From the NCBI RefSeq assembly GCF_030128875.1, contig NZ_CP124620.1, positions 310,001 through 374,000 on the forward strand: a stretch of DNA of 64,000 nt, written 5' to 3'. A program made the translations under genes and the position numbers. Shown in pieces: positions 39,442-50,226 of this stretch (position 1 is its first letter; each line of letters opens with the position of its first letter). This DNA is from Stenotrophomonas sp. BIO128-Bstrain (GTDB lineage: Bacteria; Pseudomonadota; Gammaproteobacteria; Xanthomonadales; Xanthomonadaceae). The notes under the pieces are model-generated. The model was not told the DNA's origin, made no database searches, and saw nothing but the letters and a program-made list of their open reading frames with translations.

Positions 39442-40074
39442 ATGAATCCCCCCGTTTTACTGCTGCATGGCATCTGGAACGCACGCGCCTGGGTCGGCCC
39501 GTTGGCCTGGCGCCTGCGCGCCCGTGGCTTCACCGTGGATACCTTCGGGTATTCGAGCGTGTTCGGTGGCCCCGAGGTGGCAGTGCCGCAGCTGCTGGAG
39601 CGGCTCAAGGACAGTGGTCCGGTCTCGCTGGTCGGCCACAGCCTGGGCGGACTGGTCGCCCTTGAGGCCCTGCGGCGCGCCCCGGAGCTGCCAGTGTCGC
39701 GCGTGGTCTGCCTGGGCTCGCCACTGCGCGGCAGCGTGACCGCCCGCTCCCTGAGCGATCACGGCTGGTCGCTGGCGCTGGGGCGCAGCTCGGAACTGCT
39801 GCTCGATGGGCTGCCGGCCTGGGAGGGCAGGGCCCAGGTCGGGCTGATCGCTGGCTCGGTCCCGCATGGGCTGGGCAGCCTGCTGGGCGCCTGTGGCGAG
39901 GCCTCCGATGGCACCGTGGCGCTGGATGAGACCCAGCTGCCTGGGCTCGCCGACCACTGTGTGATCCCGGCCAGCCATAGCGGGCTGGTGTTCTCGCCCG
40001 ATGCCGCGCGGCAGACCGCCGCTTTCCTGCGCGATGGCCGGTTCCGGCGCGATGATGCGGCCCACGCCGCCTGA
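39442..40074 (+). CDS. Alpha/beta-hydrolase (lipase/esterase-like)
   Basis: A 210-residue alpha/beta-hydrolase without a signal peptide. The oxyanion strand motif HGIWN comes early (about residue 9), the nucleophile elbow GHSLGG is near residue 66 and the catalytic His is likely in the C-terminal SHSGLVF. This layout resembles small lipase/esterase proteins of the PGAP1 or triacylglycerol lipase type. Substrate unknown. The ATG at 39442 is preferred because GAGG lies 9 bases ahead; an ATG six codons upstream is possible. Confidence 0.82.
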   Translation: MNPPVLLLHGIWNARAWVGPLAWRLRARGFTVDTFGYSSVFGGPEVAVPQLLERLKDSGPVSLVGHSLGGLVALEALRRAPELPVSRVVCLGSPLRGSVTARSLSDHGWSLALGRSSELLLDGLPAWEGRAQVGLIAGSVPHGLGSLLGACGEASDGTVALDETQLPGLADHCVIPASHSGLVFSPDAARQTAAFLRDGRFRRDDAAHAA

Positions 40075-40157
40075 GCGGGTGGGGTGGTGACACGGGCGGG
40101 GCGGCGGATCAGGTAGAATTCGCGCCCTGTTCCTGACAGAAGCACGAGAGTCACCCC

Positions 40158-40889
40158 ATGGGTAGAGGCCCCTCCATCGAGAACCGCAAAAACGCGTCTG
40201 ACGCGAAGCGCGGCAAGATTTTCACCAAGATCATCCGCGAGATCGGCGTTGCCGCGCGCGGCGGTGGAGGCGACCCCAACAACAACCCGCGCCTGCGCGT
40301 TGCCATGGACAAGGGCCTGTCCTCGAACATGTCCAAGGACGTGATCGAGCGCGCCATCAAGAAGGCGACCGGTGAGCTGGAAGGCGTGGAGTACGAAGAG
40401 ATCCGCTACGAGGGCTATGCCCCCGGTGGCGTGGCCGTGATCGTGGACTGCCTGACCGACAACCGCGTGCGCACCGTGGCCGATGTCCGCCATGCGTTCA
40501 GCAAGTGCGGCGGCAACATGGGCACCGAAGGCTCGGTGGCCTTCATGTTCAAGCGCCTGGGCGTGCTGCACTTCGCCGCCGGTGCGGACGAAGAAGCCGT
40601 CACCGAAGCGGCGATCGAGGCCGGTGCGGACGACATCGTGGTCTACCCGGAAGATGGGGCGATCGATGTGCTCACCGCGGCCGACAGCTATCACGCCGTC
40701 AAGGACGCGATGGAAGCAGCCGGTTTCAAGCCGGACCATGCCGAAATCACCTTCCGTGCCGACAACGACATCAAGGTCGAGGGCGACACCGCCCTGCAGG
40801 TCAAGAAGCTGCTGGACATGCTCGAAGACCTGGACGACGTGCAGGACGTGTTCTCCAACGCCGATCTCGGCGCGGACGCCTACGCCTGA
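40158..40889 (+). CDS. yebC: YebC/PmpR-type DNA-binding regulatory protein
   Basis: A 243-residue cytosolic protein of the YebC/TACO1 family. The diagnostic N-terminus [24 protein letters not shown] is clear, with the internal [16 protein letters not shown] and [17 protein letters not shown]. Family members act as transcription regulators (PmpR) or help ribosomes at proline runs. It heads the recombination gene run, just before ruvC, a very common bacterial order. A -10-like TAGAAT lies at 40114-40119. Confidence 0.93.
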   Translation: MGRGPSIENRKNASDAKRGKIFTKIIREIGVAARGGGGDPNNNPRLRVAMDKGLSSNMSKDVIERAIKKATGELEGVEYEEIRYEGYAPGGVAVIVDCLTDNRVRTVADVRHAFSKCGGNMGTEGSVAFMFKRLGVLHFAAGADEEAVTEAAIEAGADDIVVYPEDGAIDVLTAADSYHAVKDAMEAAGFKPDHAEITFRADNDIKVEGDTALQVKKLLDMLEDLDDVQDVFSNADLGADAYA

Positions 40890-41018
40890 GCGGGCCCTTC
40901 ACCGGTCGCTTTGCGCGACCGGTGAGCGGACAATGCGGACCATGATGACTCCAGCCGTTCCCTGTTATCCCCGCCGCATGTGTCCCTTCCGGGCCGCGGG
41001 CGGCCGTGTGCGTGCCGC

Positions 41019-41540
41019 ATGACACGCATCCTCGGCATCGACCCCGGTTCGCAGCGCACCGGGGTGGGCATCATTGATGTGGACGCCGCCGGCAGGGTGG
41101 TCCATGTCCACCACCTGCCACTGGTGCTGCTGGGCGCGGACGACTTCCCGCAGCGGATGAAGCTGCTGGTGGTGGGCCTGACCGCCCTGGTCGAGGAGTA
41201 CCGCCCCGACGAAGTGGCCATCGAAAAGGTGTTCATGGCACGCAACCCGGATTCGGCCCTGAAGCTGGGCCAGGCCCGCGGCGCGGCCATCTCGGCCGTG
41301 GTGATGCGCGACCTGCCGGTCAGCGAATACGCGGCCACCGAGATCAAGCTGGCCGTGGTGGGCCGCGGTGGCGCGGAAAAACAACAGGTCCAACACATGG
41401 TCGGGCTCATGCTCAACCTGAAAACCAAGCTGCAGGCCGACGCCGCCGACGCGTTGGCCGTGGCGATCACCCACGCCCATGTCCGGGCCACGGCGCTGCG
41501 CCTGGGCGTCAATGCGCGCCAGGCCTGGAGCCGGAAATGA
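41019..41540 (+). CDS. ruvC: Crossover junction endodeoxyribonuclease RuvC
   Basis: A 173-residue Holliday-junction resolvase. Active-site acids are visible: [11 protein letters not shown] (Asp about residue 6), [23 protein letters not shown] (Glu about 67) and [12 protein letters not shown] (two Asp near 137-140). It cuts junctions migrated by RuvAB. It is 10 bases before ruvA. The ATG is the one directly before TRILGIDPG. Confidence 0.95.
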   Translation: MTRILGIDPGSQRTGVGIIDVDAAGRVVHVHHLPLVLLGADDFPQRMKLLVVGLTALVEEYRPDEVAIEKVFMARNPDSALKLGQARGAAISAVVMRDLPVSEYAATEIKLAVVGRGGAEKQQVQHMVGLMLNLKTKLQADAADALAVAITHAHVRATALRLGVNARQAWSRK

Positions 41541-41550
41541 GGAAAACTGC

Positions 41551-42141
41551 ATGATTGGTCGTCTGCGCGGGATCGTGGCCTACAAGGCGCCGCCGTGGCT
41601 CATGGTCGACGTCAATGGCGTCGGTTACGAACTGGAGGCGCCGATGAGCACCTTCTACGACCTGCCCGAGCTGGGCCGCGAGGTCACGCTGTTCACCCAT
41701 TACGCGCAGAAGGAAGACAGCGTCTCGCTGTACGGTTTCCTGCGCGAGGGTGAGCGCCGCCTGTTCCGTGATGTGCAGAAGGTCAGCGGGATCGGCGCCA
41801 AGATCGCGCTGGCGGTGCTCTCCGGCGTCAGCGTGGACGAGTTCGCGCGCATGCTGCAGGCCGGTGACATCACCGCGCTGACCCGCATCCCGGGCATCGG
41901 CAAGAAGACCGCCGAGCGCATGGTGCTGGAGCTGCGCGACCGCGCGGCCAACTTCGGCGGCGGCGGGGCACCCATCGCCGGCGCGGCACCGGCCACCGAT
42001 CCGGTCTCTGAGGCGACCGTGGCGCTGCAGCAGCTGGGCTACAAGCCGGCCGAGGCCGCGCGCATGGCGCGCGATGCCAACGTCGACGGCGACGATGTCG
42101 CCACCGTCATCCGCAAGGCCCTGCAGGCCGCGCTGCGCTGA
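41551..42141 (+). CDS. ruvA: Holliday junction DNA-binding protein RuvA
   Basis: A 196-residue protein with an OB-fold N-domain ([12 protein letters not shown]), two helix-hairpin-helix motifs in the middle ([26 protein letters not shown]) and the RuvB-binding C-terminal domain ([17 protein letters not shown]), separated by a Gly/Ala linker. It binds four-way junctions and directs RuvB. It lies close behind ruvC; ruvB is separated from it by kup. Confidence 0.95.
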   Translation: MIGRLRGIVAYKAPPWLMVDVNGVGYELEAPMSTFYDLPELGREVTLFTHYAQKEDSVSLYGFLREGERRLFRDVQKVSGIGAKIALAVLSGVSVDEFARMLQAGDITALTRIPGIGKKTAERMVLELRDRAANFGGGGAPIAGAAPATDPVSEATVALQQLGYKPAEAARMARDANVDGDDVATVIRKALQAALR

Positions 42142-42199
42142 GCCGCGCGCCTGCCATTGCCTGATACCGACACCACCGACCGCGTCCGCCCGGAGCCTC

Positions 42200-44119
42200 A
42201 TGTCCACCACTTCCCCCCAGCACAGCGACGGCCAGGCGCCGCACGGCCACGCGCCGGCGGCCGGCGGCATGGCGCTGATGATCGGCGCCATCGGCGTGGT
42301 GTTCGGCGATATCGGCACCAGCCCGCTGTACACGCTGAAAGAGGCGTTTTCCCCGCACTACGGTCTCAACAGCGACCATGACACCGTGCTGGGCGTGCTG
42401 TCCCTGGCGTTCTGGGCGCTGAACATCGTGGTGACGCTCAAGTACGTCACCATCATCATGCGCGCCGACAACGACGGCGAGGGCGGCATCATGGCGCTGA
42501 TGGCACTGACCCAGCGCACGCTGCGGAACGGCTCGCGCTCGGCCTACGTGGTGGGCATCCTGGGCATCTTCGGCGCCTCGCTGTTCTTCGGCGACGGCGT
42601 GATCACCCCGGCGATCTCGGTGCTCGGCGCGGTCGAGGGCCTGGAGGTCGCAGCCCCCGGGCTGCATGCGTTCATCGTGCCGATCACGGTGGTGGTGCTG
42701 CTGGCCGTATTCGCGGTACAGCGCTTCGGCACGGCCAAGATCGGCAAGCTGTTCGGCCCGATCACCTCGATCTGGTTCATTTCGCTGGCCGCGATCGGCA
42801 TCTGGAACATCGTCGATGCGCCGGAAGTGCTCAAGGCCTTCAACCCGATGTGGGCGCTGCGCTTCTTCATGGAGCACGGCTGGCACGGCATCTTCATCCT
42901 CGGCGCGGTGGTGCTGGCCGTTACCGGTGGCGAGGCGCTGTATGCGGATATGGGCCATTTCGGCGCCAAGCCGATCCGCCATGCCTGGTACTTCTTCGTG
43001 CTGCCGTGCCTGGTGCTGAACTACCTGGGGCAGGGCGCGCTGGTGCTCAACAACCCCGAGGCGGTCAAGAACCCGTTCTTCGAAGCGGTGCCGGACTGGG
43101 CGCTGTACCCGATGATCATCCTCGCCACGATGGCCGCGGTGATCGCCTCGCAGTCGGTCATCACCGGTGCGTTCTCGGTCTCGCGCCAGGCCATGCAGCT
43201 GGGTTACATCCCGCGCATGCGCATCACCCATACCTCGCACGACACCATCGGGCAGATCTACATTCCGGGCATCAACTGGGGCATCGCGGTGATGGTGATC
43301 GGGCTGGTGCTGGCCTTCCGCAGCTCCTCCAACCTGGCGGTGGCCTACGGCATCTCGGTCTCGGCGACCATGCTGATCGATACCCTGCTGCTGGCGCTGG
43401 TCGCCCGTGCGCTGTGGCCCAAGGCCCGCAACTGGATCATCCCGCTGTGCGTGGTGTTCTTCGTCATCGACCTGGGCTTCGTGATCGCCAACGGCGCCAA
43501 GCTGCTGCAGGGCGCGTGGTTCCCGGTGGTGCTGGGCATCGTGCTGTTCACCATGATGCGCACCTGGCGGCGTGGGCGCGAGCTGCTGCGCGACGAGATC
43601 CGCAAGGACGGCATCCGCATCGACACCTTCCTGCCGGGCCTGATGCTGGCCCCGCCGGTGCGGGTGCCGGGCACCGCCGTGTTCCTGACCGCCGACCCCT
43701 CGGTGGCGCCGCATGCGCTGATGCACAACCTCAAGCACAACAAGGTGCTGCACGAGCGCAACGTGTTCCTGCATGTGGTGACGCTGCCGGTGCCGTACGC
43801 GCCCTCGGGCCAGCGCTTGAAGATCGAGTCGGTGGGCGATGAGTTCTACCGGATCTACGTGCGCTTCGGCTTCATGGAGACCCCGGACGTGCCGCTGGCG
43901 CTGATGCGCTCGTGCGACCACGGCGGGATCTACTTCGACCCGATGGACACCACCTTCTTCGCCAGCCGCGAGACCATCGTGGCCACCGCCAACCGCGGCA
44001 TGCCAATCTGGCGCGACAAGCTGTTCGCGCTGATGCACCGCAACGCGGCGCCGGCGACCGGGTTCTTCCGGATTCCGGGGAATCGGCTGGTGGAGCTGGG
44101 CGCACAGGTGGAGATCTGA
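42200..44119 (+). CDS. kup: Low-affinity potassium transporter Kup
   Basis: A 639-residue K+ uptake permease of the KUP/HAK family with about 12 membrane segments and a cytoplasmic C-terminal tail. Family signatures are [22 protein letters not shown] near residue 30-50, [15 protein letters not shown], and [19 protein letters not shown]. It imports K+ probably by proton symport. The ATG chosen lies directly before a His/Gly-rich tail and the first helix. It is inserted between ruvA and ruvB, with 58 bases after ruvA and 221 bases, including a SMAG pair, before ruvB. Confidence 0.94.
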   Translation: MSTTSPQHSDGQAPHGHAPAAGGMALMIGAIGVVFGDIGTSPLYTLKEAFSPHYGLNSDHDTVLGVLSLAFWALNIVVTLKYVTIIMRADNDGEGGIMALMALTQRTLRNGSRSAYVVGILGIFGASLFFGDGVITPAISVLGAVEGLEVAAPGLHAFIVPITVVVLLAVFAVQRFGTAKIGKLFGPITSIWFISLAAIGIWNIVDAPEVLKAFNPMWALRFFMEHGWHGIFILGAVVLAVTGGEALYADMGHFGAKPIRHAWYFFVLPCLVLNYLGQGALVLNNPEAVKNPFFEAVPDWALYPMIILATMAAVIASQSVITGAFSVSRQAMQLGYIPRMRITHTSHDTIGQIYIPGINWGIAVMVIGLVLAFRSSSNLAVAYGISVSATMLIDTLLLALVARALWPKARNWIIPLCVVFFVIDLGFVIANGAKLLQGAWFPVVLGIVLFTMMRTWRRGRELLRDEIRKDGIRIDTFLPGLMLAPPVRVPGTAVFLTADPSVAPHALMHNLKHNKVLHERNVFLHVVTLPVPYAPSGQRLKIESVGDEFYRIYVRFGFMETPDVPLALMRSCDHGGIYFDPMDTTFFASRETIVATANRGMPIWRDKLFALMHRNAAPATGFFRIPGNRLVELGAQVEI

Positions 44120-44142
44120 CTGCGTCGGATCGCCGCCTGCGG

Positions 44143-44169
44143 CCCAAGGTTTGCTGCGCAGACCTTGGG
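44143..44169 (+). other. Hairpin after kup
   Basis: CCCAAGGT / ACCTTGGG arms (8 bp) enclose an 11-base loop that itself contains the palindrome CTGCGCAG. It starts 23 bases after the kup stop. There is no T run; it is probably an mRNA 3' stabiliser or weak terminator. Confidence 0.5.
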
Positions 44170-44229
44170 ACCCGGGCGCCTTCCACTTAAAACTCCGCAC
44201 CTTCGGTGTGCCCCTCCGATGCGTAACCG

Positions 44230-44299
44230 GTAGTGCCGGCCGCTGGCCGGCTCCCCATGACCCCTGCATCGTGCGGAGCCGGCCAGCGGCCGGCACTAC
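44230..44299. repeat. Inverted pair of SMAG-type GTAG repeats
   Basis: A plus element (44230-44253) and its inverse (44276-44299), arms GCCGGCC, lie between kup and ruvB. The geometry is the same as the pair after poxB. Confidence 0.88.
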
Positions 44300-44340
44300 C
44301 TGGAGCGCGGATCGCGCTCCTTTTGCCGCATAATTGCCGC

Positions 44341-45381
44341 ATGACAGACGACCGCATCATCGGTGCCGGTGCCACCCGCGAAGACGAGGGCACCGACGCC
44401 AGCATCCGCCCCAAGCGCATGGCCGATTACCTGGGCCAGGCGCCGGTGCGCGAGCAGCTGTCGATCTACATCGAAGCGACCAAGGCGCGTGGCGACGCGC
44501 TCGACCACGTGCTGATCTTCGGGCCGCCGGGCCTGGGCAAGACCACCTTGAGCCACGTGATCGCCAACGAGCTGGGGGTCGCGCTGCGCGTCACCTCCGG
44601 GCCGGTGATCGAGAAGGCCGGTGACCTGGCCGCGCTGCTGACCAACCTGCAGCCGCACGATGTGCTGTTCATCGATGAAATCCACCGCCTCTCGCCGGTC
44701 GTCGAAGAAGTGCTGTACCCGGCGATGGAAGATTTCCAGATCGACATCATGATCGGCGAAGGCCCTGCGGCCCGCTCGATCAAGATCGATCTGCCGCCGT
44801 TCACGCTGATCGGTGCGACCACTCGTGCCGGCCTGCTGACCGCGCCGCTGCGCGACCGCTTCGGCATCGTGCATCGGCTGGAGTTCTATACGCCCGAAGA
44901 GCTGACGAAGATCGTCCGGCGCTCGGCCAGCATCCTCAACATCGACTGCACCGCCGAAGGGGCGGCCGAGATCGCCCGGCGCTCGCGCGGCACGCCGCGT
45001 ATCGCCAACCGGCTGCTGCGCCGGGTACGCGACTTCGCGCAGGTGAAGGCGGCCGGCCACATTGACCAGGCCGTCGCCCAGGCCGCCATGCAGATGCTCA
45101 AGGTCGACCCGGAAGGCTTCGACGAGCTCGATCGGCGCCTGCTGCGGACCATGGTCGATTACTTCGACGGCGGTCCGGTCGGGATCGAATCGCTGGCCGC
45201 CGCGCTCTCCGAAGAGCGTGGCACGCTGGAAGACGTGGTCGAACCCTATCTGATCCAGCAGGGCTTCCTGATCCGCACCGCCCGGGGCCGCATGTGCACG
45301 CACAAGGCTTACCGGCACATGGGCCTGAAGCCGAAGAATCCGCCGGCCGACCTGTTCGCGGAGGTCCCGGATGTCGGTTGA
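44341..45381 (+). CDS. ruvB: Holliday junction branch-migration ATPase RuvB
   Basis: A 346-residue AAA+ motor. Seen motifs are [12 protein letters not shown], Walker [10 protein letters not shown] (about residue 61), Walker [10 protein letters not shown], sensor [11 protein letters not shown], arginine-finger region LRDRFGI and the winged-helix C-terminus. With RuvA it drives branch migration. Its 3' end overlaps ybgC by 11 bases, so the ruv and tol gene runs are joined here. Confidence 0.96.
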   Translation: MTDDRIIGAGATREDEGTDASIRPKRMADYLGQAPVREQLSIYIEATKARGDALDHVLIFGPPGLGKTTLSHVIANELGVALRVTSGPVIEKAGDLAALLTNLQPHDVLFIDEIHRLSPVVEEVLYPAMEDFQIDIMIGEGPAARSIKIDLPPFTLIGATTRAGLLTAPLRDRFGIVHRLEFYTPEELTKIVRRSASILNIDCTAEGAAEIARRSRGTPRIANRLLRRVRDFAQVKAAGHIDQAVAQAAMQMLKVDPEGFDELDRRLLRTMVDYFDGGPVGIESLAAALSEERGTLEDVVEPYLIQQGFLIRTARGRMCTHKAYRHMGLKPKNPPADLFAEVPDVG

Positions 45382-45814
45382 TCCCCGGGTTGAGCCCCGA
45401 TTCAGTTGGCCGACACGCATTTACTGGGAAGATACCGACGCTGGCGGGGTCGTGTACCACGCCCGCTACGTGGCCTTCATGGAACGGGCGCGGACCGAAT
45501 GGATGCGCGCATTGGGGTATGGTCAGGAGCGCATGCGCTGCGACCACGGCCTGGTGTTCGCGGTGCGCAGCATGACCATGGATTTCCTCAAGCCGGCGCG
45601 GCTGGACGATGCGCTGGCGGTCACCGCCACGCTGGTGCAGTGCAAGCGTGCCAGCATGGTGTTCGCCCAGGCCGTGTGCCGGGGCGAGGAAACACTGCTG
45701 ACCGCGCAGGTGAAGATCGCCGCGCTCGATGCAGCCACCTTCAAACCGCGTGGCATGGACGATGCACTGCATGCCGCGCTGAAACACCTCGAATTTCCAG
45801 AATCCGCATACTGA
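45371..45814 (+). CDS. ybgC: Tol-Pal-associated acyl-CoA thioesterase YbgC
   Basis: A 147-residue hot-dog fold thioesterase. The catalytic signature [27 protein letters not shown] (residues ~17-43) carries the key Asp. It hydrolyses short-chain or malonyl-type acyl-CoA and is tied to phospholipid metabolism by its constant place at the head of the tol operon. It overlaps the end of ruvB by 11 bases and ends 10 bases before tolQ. Confidence 0.93.
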   Translation: MSVDPRVEPRFSWPTRIYWEDTDAGGVVYHARYVAFMERARTEWMRALGYGQERMRCDHGLVFAVRSMTMDFLKPARLDDALAVTATLVQCKRASMVFAQAVCRGEETLLTAQVKIAALDAATFKPRGMDDALHAALKHLEFPESAY

Positions 45815-45824
45815 GGAACAACGG

Positions 45825-46604
45825 ATGATCGCAATGCTCCTGGCCCTGCAGGCCACGGTGACCGAAGCGCTGCCGCAGGAAGTCACCAGCGCCGCGGCGC
45901 AGACTGTCGCCCAAGCCGCGCACGGCGGTGGCATCAACTACCTGGACTTGATGGTCAAGGCCAGCATCCCGGTGAAGATCATCGTGCTGCTGCTGCTGGC
46001 CGGCTCGTTCATCAGCTGGGTGATCATCTTCCGCAAGGCGCGCGTGTTCAACGCCGCCAACCGCGCTGCCGATGAGTTCGAAAGCCGCTTCTGGTCTGGT
46101 GCGGACCTGGGCAAGCTGTACAGCTCGGCGACCGACCGCAACCGCCAGGTCGGTGGCCTGGAAGCGATCTTCGAATCGGGCTTCCGCGAGTTCACCCGCC
46201 TGCGCGACAAGCGCCGCCTGGATGGCCGCGCCCAGCTGGAAGGTGCCCAGCGCGCCATGCGCACCACCTATACCCGCGAAGTGGACCAGATGGAGCGCAG
46301 CCTGGAGCTGCTGGCCAACATCGGCTCGACCGCCCCGTACGTGGGTCTGGTCGGCACCGTGTTCGGCATCATGGTGACCATGCACGACATGATCAACAGC
46401 GGCGAGCAGGCCGGTATCGCCTCGGTCGCCCCGGGTATCTCCGAAGCCCTGTTCGCCACCGCCATCGGCCTGTTCGTGGCGATCCCGGCGGTGTGGGCCT
46501 ACAACCGCTTCACCACCCGCGTGGAGCGCATGTCGGTGCGCTTTGAAACCTTCGCAGAAGAGTTCAGCTCGATCCTGCAGCGTCAGACCGCGGGCGACGA
46601 GTAA
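45825..46604 (+). CDS. tolQ: Tol-Pal system stator protein TolQ
   Basis: A 259-residue inner-membrane protein of the MotA/TolQ/ExbB family with three membrane segments (about 45-65, 160-180 and 195-215; for example VGLVGTVFGIMVTM and ATAIGLFVAIPAVWAYN). With TolR it makes the proton channel that powers TolA. The first gene of tolQRAB-pal-cpoB. Confidence 0.95.
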   Translation: MIAMLLALQATVTEALPQEVTSAAAQTVAQAAHGGGINYLDLMVKASIPVKIIVLLLLAGSFISWVIIFRKARVFNAANRAADEFESRFWSGADLGKLYSSATDRNRQVGGLEAIFESGFREFTRLRDKRRLDGRAQLEGAQRAMRTTYTREVDQMERSLELLANIGSTAPYVGLVGTVFGIMVTMHDMINSGEQAGIASVAPGISEALFATAIGLFVAIPAVWAYNRFTTRVERMSVRFETFAEEFSSILQRQTAGDE

Positions 46605-46627
46605 GCGCCCAGCACAGGAGTCCTGCC

Positions 46628-47056
46628 ATGACCGCAGCCATTGGCCGCCGCAAGCGCCGAAAGCTCAAATCCGAAATCAACGTCGTGCCCTACATCGACG
46701 TCATGCTGGTGCTGCTCATCATCTTCATGGTGACCGCGCCGCTGCTCACGCTGAGCTTTGAAGTGGATCTGCCGACCTCCCAGGCCAAGGCGCTGGAGAG
46801 CAAGCAGGATCCGGTGATCGTCTCCGTCCGCCTGGATGGCCAGCTCAGCCTGAAGCTGCCCGAGGCCAAGGATCCGGAACCGATGGATGCCGCCCGCCTG
46901 CAGGCCCAGCTGTCCGCGCTTTCCTCGCAGGACAAGAACCTGCGCGTGATCGTTGCCGCCGACAAGGCCGTGGCCTATGAGAAGGTGGTCGCGGCCATGG
47001 ACGTGATCAAGAGCGCCAACGTGGAAAAGGTGGGCCTGGCGACCGATGCACGCTGA
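46628..47056 (+). CDS. tolR: Tol-Pal system protein TolR
   Basis: A 142-residue ExbD/TolR-family protein. The single membrane helix contains the proton-path Asp (INVVPYIDVMLVLLIIFMVTAP, about residues 19-40), followed by a periplasmic domain (VIVAADKAVAYEKVVAAMD). It forms the channel with TolQ. Its end overlaps tolA by 11 bases. Confidence 0.95.
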   Translation: MTAAIGRRKRRKLKSEINVVPYIDVMLVLLIIFMVTAPLLTLSFEVDLPTSQAKALESKQDPVIVSVRLDGQLSLKLPEAKDPEPMDAARLQAQLSALSSQDKNLRVIVAADKAVAYEKVVAAMDVIKSANVEKVGLATDAR

Positions 47057-48107
47057 AGCCCTGCCACCGCAGCGTCAGCCTGAAGAGAAGTGGGGTCTGC
47101 CGATTGCGCTGGCGCTCGGCGTGCACCTGCTGCTGGCCCTGATCTTCATTGCCGCCTGGTTGTGGTCGCCGCAACGCACCACCGAAGCGGCCGCCGGCGA
47201 TCCGGCCATCGAGGCCAGCCTGCAGCTGTCCGCCTCCGAAGCCTCGGCCGCGCGCCAGGCCCTGCGCGCCTCCGAGACGCTGCCGGACCTGCCCGAACCG
47301 GTCGCCGAGCCCGAGCCCATTCCCGAAGACACCGTGCCGCCGCCGCAGCCGTTGCCCGAGCCGCGCCCGCAGGACGCGCCGACGCCGCAGCAGTCGCAGG
47401 CGCAGGAGCGCATCGCCCAGCCGGACACGGTCGACCAGGAAGCGGTCAACGCGCTGGCGATCTCGGCTGAAAAGGCCAGACAGGAGCAGGAAGCCAAGCG
47501 CCGCCAGGAACAGATCGATCTGACCGAGCGCAAGCGCCAGGAACAGGCCGAGCAGAAGCTGCGCCTGGCCAAGCAGCAGGAAGAGGCCGAGCTGAAGAAG
47601 AAGCTGGCCGAGCAGGAACAGAAGGCCAACGACGCCAAGGCCGAGGCCGAGCGCGACAAGAAGCTGGCCGAGATCCGCCGCAAGCGCGCCCAGGCCGAGA
47701 ACGAAGCCAAGCTGGCCGAGCAGAAGCTGCGCCAGGTCACCGCCGCGCGTGCCGCCAATGCTTCGGCCTCCACCGCCGGTGCCACCGGTGCCGCCAAGCC
47801 GGCGGCCGGTGCGGGCGGGACCAGCGACGATCTGAGCGCCAAGTACGCCGCCGCGATCCAGCAGAAGGTCTCCGCGCAGTGGACGCGTCCGGATTCGGTG
47901 CCATTGGGCCAGCGCTGCCAGGTCTCGATCACCCAGATTCCGGGCGGGCAGGTCATCCAGGCCAAGGTCAGCGGCAGCTGCCCGTTCGACGAAGCCGGCC
48001 GCCGCTCGATCGAGGCCGCCGTATTGAATGCCCAGCCGTTGCCGTACCGCGGTTTCGAATCGGTGTTCGCGCGCACGATCAACTTCACCTTCACCGCCCA
48101 GGATTGA
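47046..48107 (+). CDS. tolA: Tol-Pal system envelope-spanning protein TolA
   Basis: A 353-residue protein with one N-terminal membrane helix (about 18-40, LPIALALGVHLLLALIFIAAW), a long Glu/Lys/Ala/Gln-rich helical domain II (about 120-235, repeats of KRRQEQ and KLAEQE type), an Ala/Gly linker and the C-terminal TonB-like domain III (about 258-353, KYAAAIQQKVSAQW, CQVSITQIPGG). It links the inner-membrane motor to Pal and is pulled during cell division. It overlaps tolR. Confidence 0.94.
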   Translation: MHAEALPPQRQPEEKWGLPIALALGVHLLLALIFIAAWLWSPQRTTEAAAGDPAIEASLQLSASEASAARQALRASETLPDLPEPVAEPEPIPEDTVPPPQPLPEPRPQDAPTPQQSQAQERIAQPDTVDQEAVNALAISAEKARQEQEAKRRQEQIDLTERKRQEQAEQKLRLAKQQEEAELKKKLAEQEQKANDAKAEAERDKKLAEIRRKRAQAENEAKLAEQKLRQVTAARAANASASTAGATGAAKPAAGAGGTSDDLSAKYAAAIQQKVSAQWTRPDSVPLGQRCQVSITQIPGGQVIQAKVSGSCPFDEAGRRSIEAAVLNAQPLPYRGFESVFARTINFTFTAQD

Positions 48108-48323
48108 TCCCGGGCGGTCCGGTGAAGTTCCGCCGGCACGCTGCACAGGGGCTCATGGCCAAGTTGGGGGGCGGAGCGCGCCGAATCCGGCCGGTTGGTT
48201 AACGGGCCGTGAGATTTGTGCGCTCGGTGACTCGGAATTCACACTGCCTTGGTTCATGATTGCGAAACTGTTCACCGCGGTCCTGTTATCCCTCGTTCTG
48301 GTTTCCCCCCTATTGAGCGCTCC

Positions 48324-49643
48324 ATGAAAAAAATGCCTCGCTGGCTTGCCGTTGTTGCGGCCCTGTTGTTGCCCTTTGCTGCCATGGCGCAGCAGAAGGG
48401 GCTGGATATCGACATCATTGGCGGCAATGCCTCCGCCACGCCGATCACCGTCGTCCCGATGCCCTACCAGGGTTCGGCCGGTGCCCCGCAGACCGACGTG
48501 GCCGCCGTGGTACGCGCCGATCTGGACCGTTCCGGCCAGTTCCGCAACCTGCCGGAAGCCCAGATCGTCGAAAAACCGACCCGTGGCAGCGAGATCCAGT
48601 TCGCCACCTGGCGCGCGCTGAAGCAGAACTACATCGTCGTCGGCCGGGTCATGGACGCCGGTGCCGGTGCCTACCGCGTGGAGTACGAGCTCTACGACGT
48701 GCCCAAGGGTGAGCGCCTGCTCGGCCTGGCGATGACCGCCCGTGGCAACGCCATGCGCGATGTCGCCCACCAGATGGCCGATGCCATCTACGAAAAGATC
48801 ACCGGTGTCCGCGGCGCCTTCTGGACCCGCATCGCCTATGTCACCGCCAGCGGCAAGGGCGATGCCATGCGCTATGCGCTGATGGTGGCCGATTCGGACG
48901 GCTTCAACCCGCAGACCATCGTGCGCTCGGCCGAGCCGCTGCTCTCGCCCAGCTGGAGCCCGGACGGCAACAAGCTGGCCTACGTCAGCTTCGAACGCGG
49001 CAACTCGGCGATCTACATCCAGAACATCTCCAGTGGCGCCCGTGAGCTGGTCACCAGCTTCCGCGGCATCAACAGCGCCCCCTCGTTCTCCCCGGACGGC
49101 CGTCGCCTGGCCCTGTCGCTGTCGCGCAGCGGCAACCCGGAGATCTACGTGATGGACCTGGGCAGCAAGCAGCTGACCCAGCTGACCAACCACTTCGCCA
49201 TCGATACCGAGCCGACCTGGAGCCCGGACGGCAGCAGCGTCTACTTCACCTCCGACCGTGGTGGCCGCCCGCAGATCTACCAGGTGGCCTCCAGCGGCGG
49301 CAGCGCTTCGCGCGTGACCTTCCAGGGCAACTACAACGCCACCCCGAGCCTGTCCTACGACGGCAAGAAGCTGGTGGTCGCCCAGGGCAGTGGCAACACC
49401 TACAAGATCGCGATGATGGACAGCAGCACGGGCTCGGCCCGCTGGAACACGCTGTCGCCAGGGTCGCTGGATGAATCGCCGAGCTTTGCGCCCAACGCGA
49501 GCATGGTGTTGTACGCCGCCCGCGAGGGTGGTCGTGGAGTGTTGTATGCCGTTTCGGCCGATGCGCGCGTGCGCCAGCGGCTGGTTCTGGCCGACGGTGA
49601 TGTTCGTGAGCCTTCTTGGTCGCCATACCGTACAAAGCGCTAA
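48324..49643 (+). CDS. tolB: Tol-Pal system periplasmic beta-propeller protein TolB
   Basis: A 439-residue periplasmic protein: signal peptide ending near AAMAQQ, an N-terminal alpha/beta domain ([11 protein letters not shown]) and a six-bladed propeller with repeated SFSPDG/TWSPDG and [14 protein letters not shown] motifs. It binds Pal and TolA. A 216-bp gap after tolA holds no other gene and could carry its own promoter. Confidence 0.95.
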   Translation: MKKMPRWLAVVAALLLPFAAMAQQKGLDIDIIGGNASATPITVVPMPYQGSAGAPQTDVAAVVRADLDRSGQFRNLPEAQIVEKPTRGSEIQFATWRALKQNYIVVGRVMDAGAGAYRVEYELYDVPKGERLLGLAMTARGNAMRDVAHQMADAIYEKITGVRGAFWTRIAYVTASGKGDAMRYALMVADSDGFNPQTIVRSAEPLLSPSWSPDGNKLAYVSFERGNSAIYIQNISSGARELVTSFRGINSAPSFSPDGRRLALSLSRSGNPEIYVMDLGSKQLTQLTNHFAIDTEPTWSPDGSSVYFTSDRGGRPQIYQVASSGGSASRVTFQGNYNATPSLSYDGKKLVVAQGSGNTYKIAMMDSSTGSARWNTLSPGSLDESPSFAPNASMVLYAAREGGRGVLYAVSADARVRQRLVLADGDVREPSWSPYRTKR

Positions 49644-49707
49644 CAGAGTGTTAAGATTTCGCCGTATTCATCCCTCATCCGGCTTTAGGAGCCTCAAAGG
49701 TATCGCC

Positions 49708-50223
49708 ATGAACAAGACCACCCGCGTTCTGCTTGTCTCCCTGTTGTCCGTGGCCGCCCTGGCCGGTTGTTCCAAGAAGGTCAAGGAAGCGCCTGTTGCC
49801 CCGGTCGATACCGGCAGCACCACCGCTCCGACCGGCCCGTCCACCTCCGGCCTGTACGGCCCGGGCGATCTGGATACCGACTCCTGCCTGCGCCAGCGCG
49901 TGGTGTACTTCGACCTGGACAAGGAAGACGTGAAGCCGGAATTCCAGGCCATCATGGCTTGCCACGCCAAGTACCTGCGTGACCGTCCGTCCTCGCGCAT
50001 GACCCTGCAGGGCCACACCGACGAGCGCGGTTCGCGCGCGTACAACCAGGCCCTGGGCGAGCGTCGTGGCAACGGCGTGTCCTCGGCACTGCAGGCCAAC
50101 GGTGGTTCGGCTTCGCAGCTGACCGTCGTGTCCTACGGTGAAGAGCGTCCGGTCTGCACCGAGTCGGGCGAGTCCTGCTGGTCGCAGAACCGTCGCGTCG
50201 AGATCGTGTACACGGCTCAGTAA
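49708..50223 (+). CDS. pal: Peptidoglycan-associated lipoprotein Pal
   Basis: A 171-residue outer-membrane lipoprotein: lipobox LAGC (Cys21), a short Thr/Pro linker and an OmpA-like peptidoglycan-binding domain (VVYFDLDKEDVKPEF, LQGHTDERGSRAYNQALGERR). It ties the outer membrane to the wall and binds TolB. It lies 64 bases after tolB and 3 bases before cpoB. Confidence 0.95.
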   Translation: MNKTTRVLLVSLLSVAALAGCSKKVKEAPVAPVDTGSTTAPTGPSTSGLYGPGDLDTDSCLRQRVVYFDLDKEDVKPEFQAIMACHAKYLRDRPSSRMTLQGHTDERGSRAYNQALGERRGNGVSSALQANGGSASQLTVVSYGEERPVCTESGESCWSQNRRVEIVYTAQ

Positions 50224-50226
50224 TAG

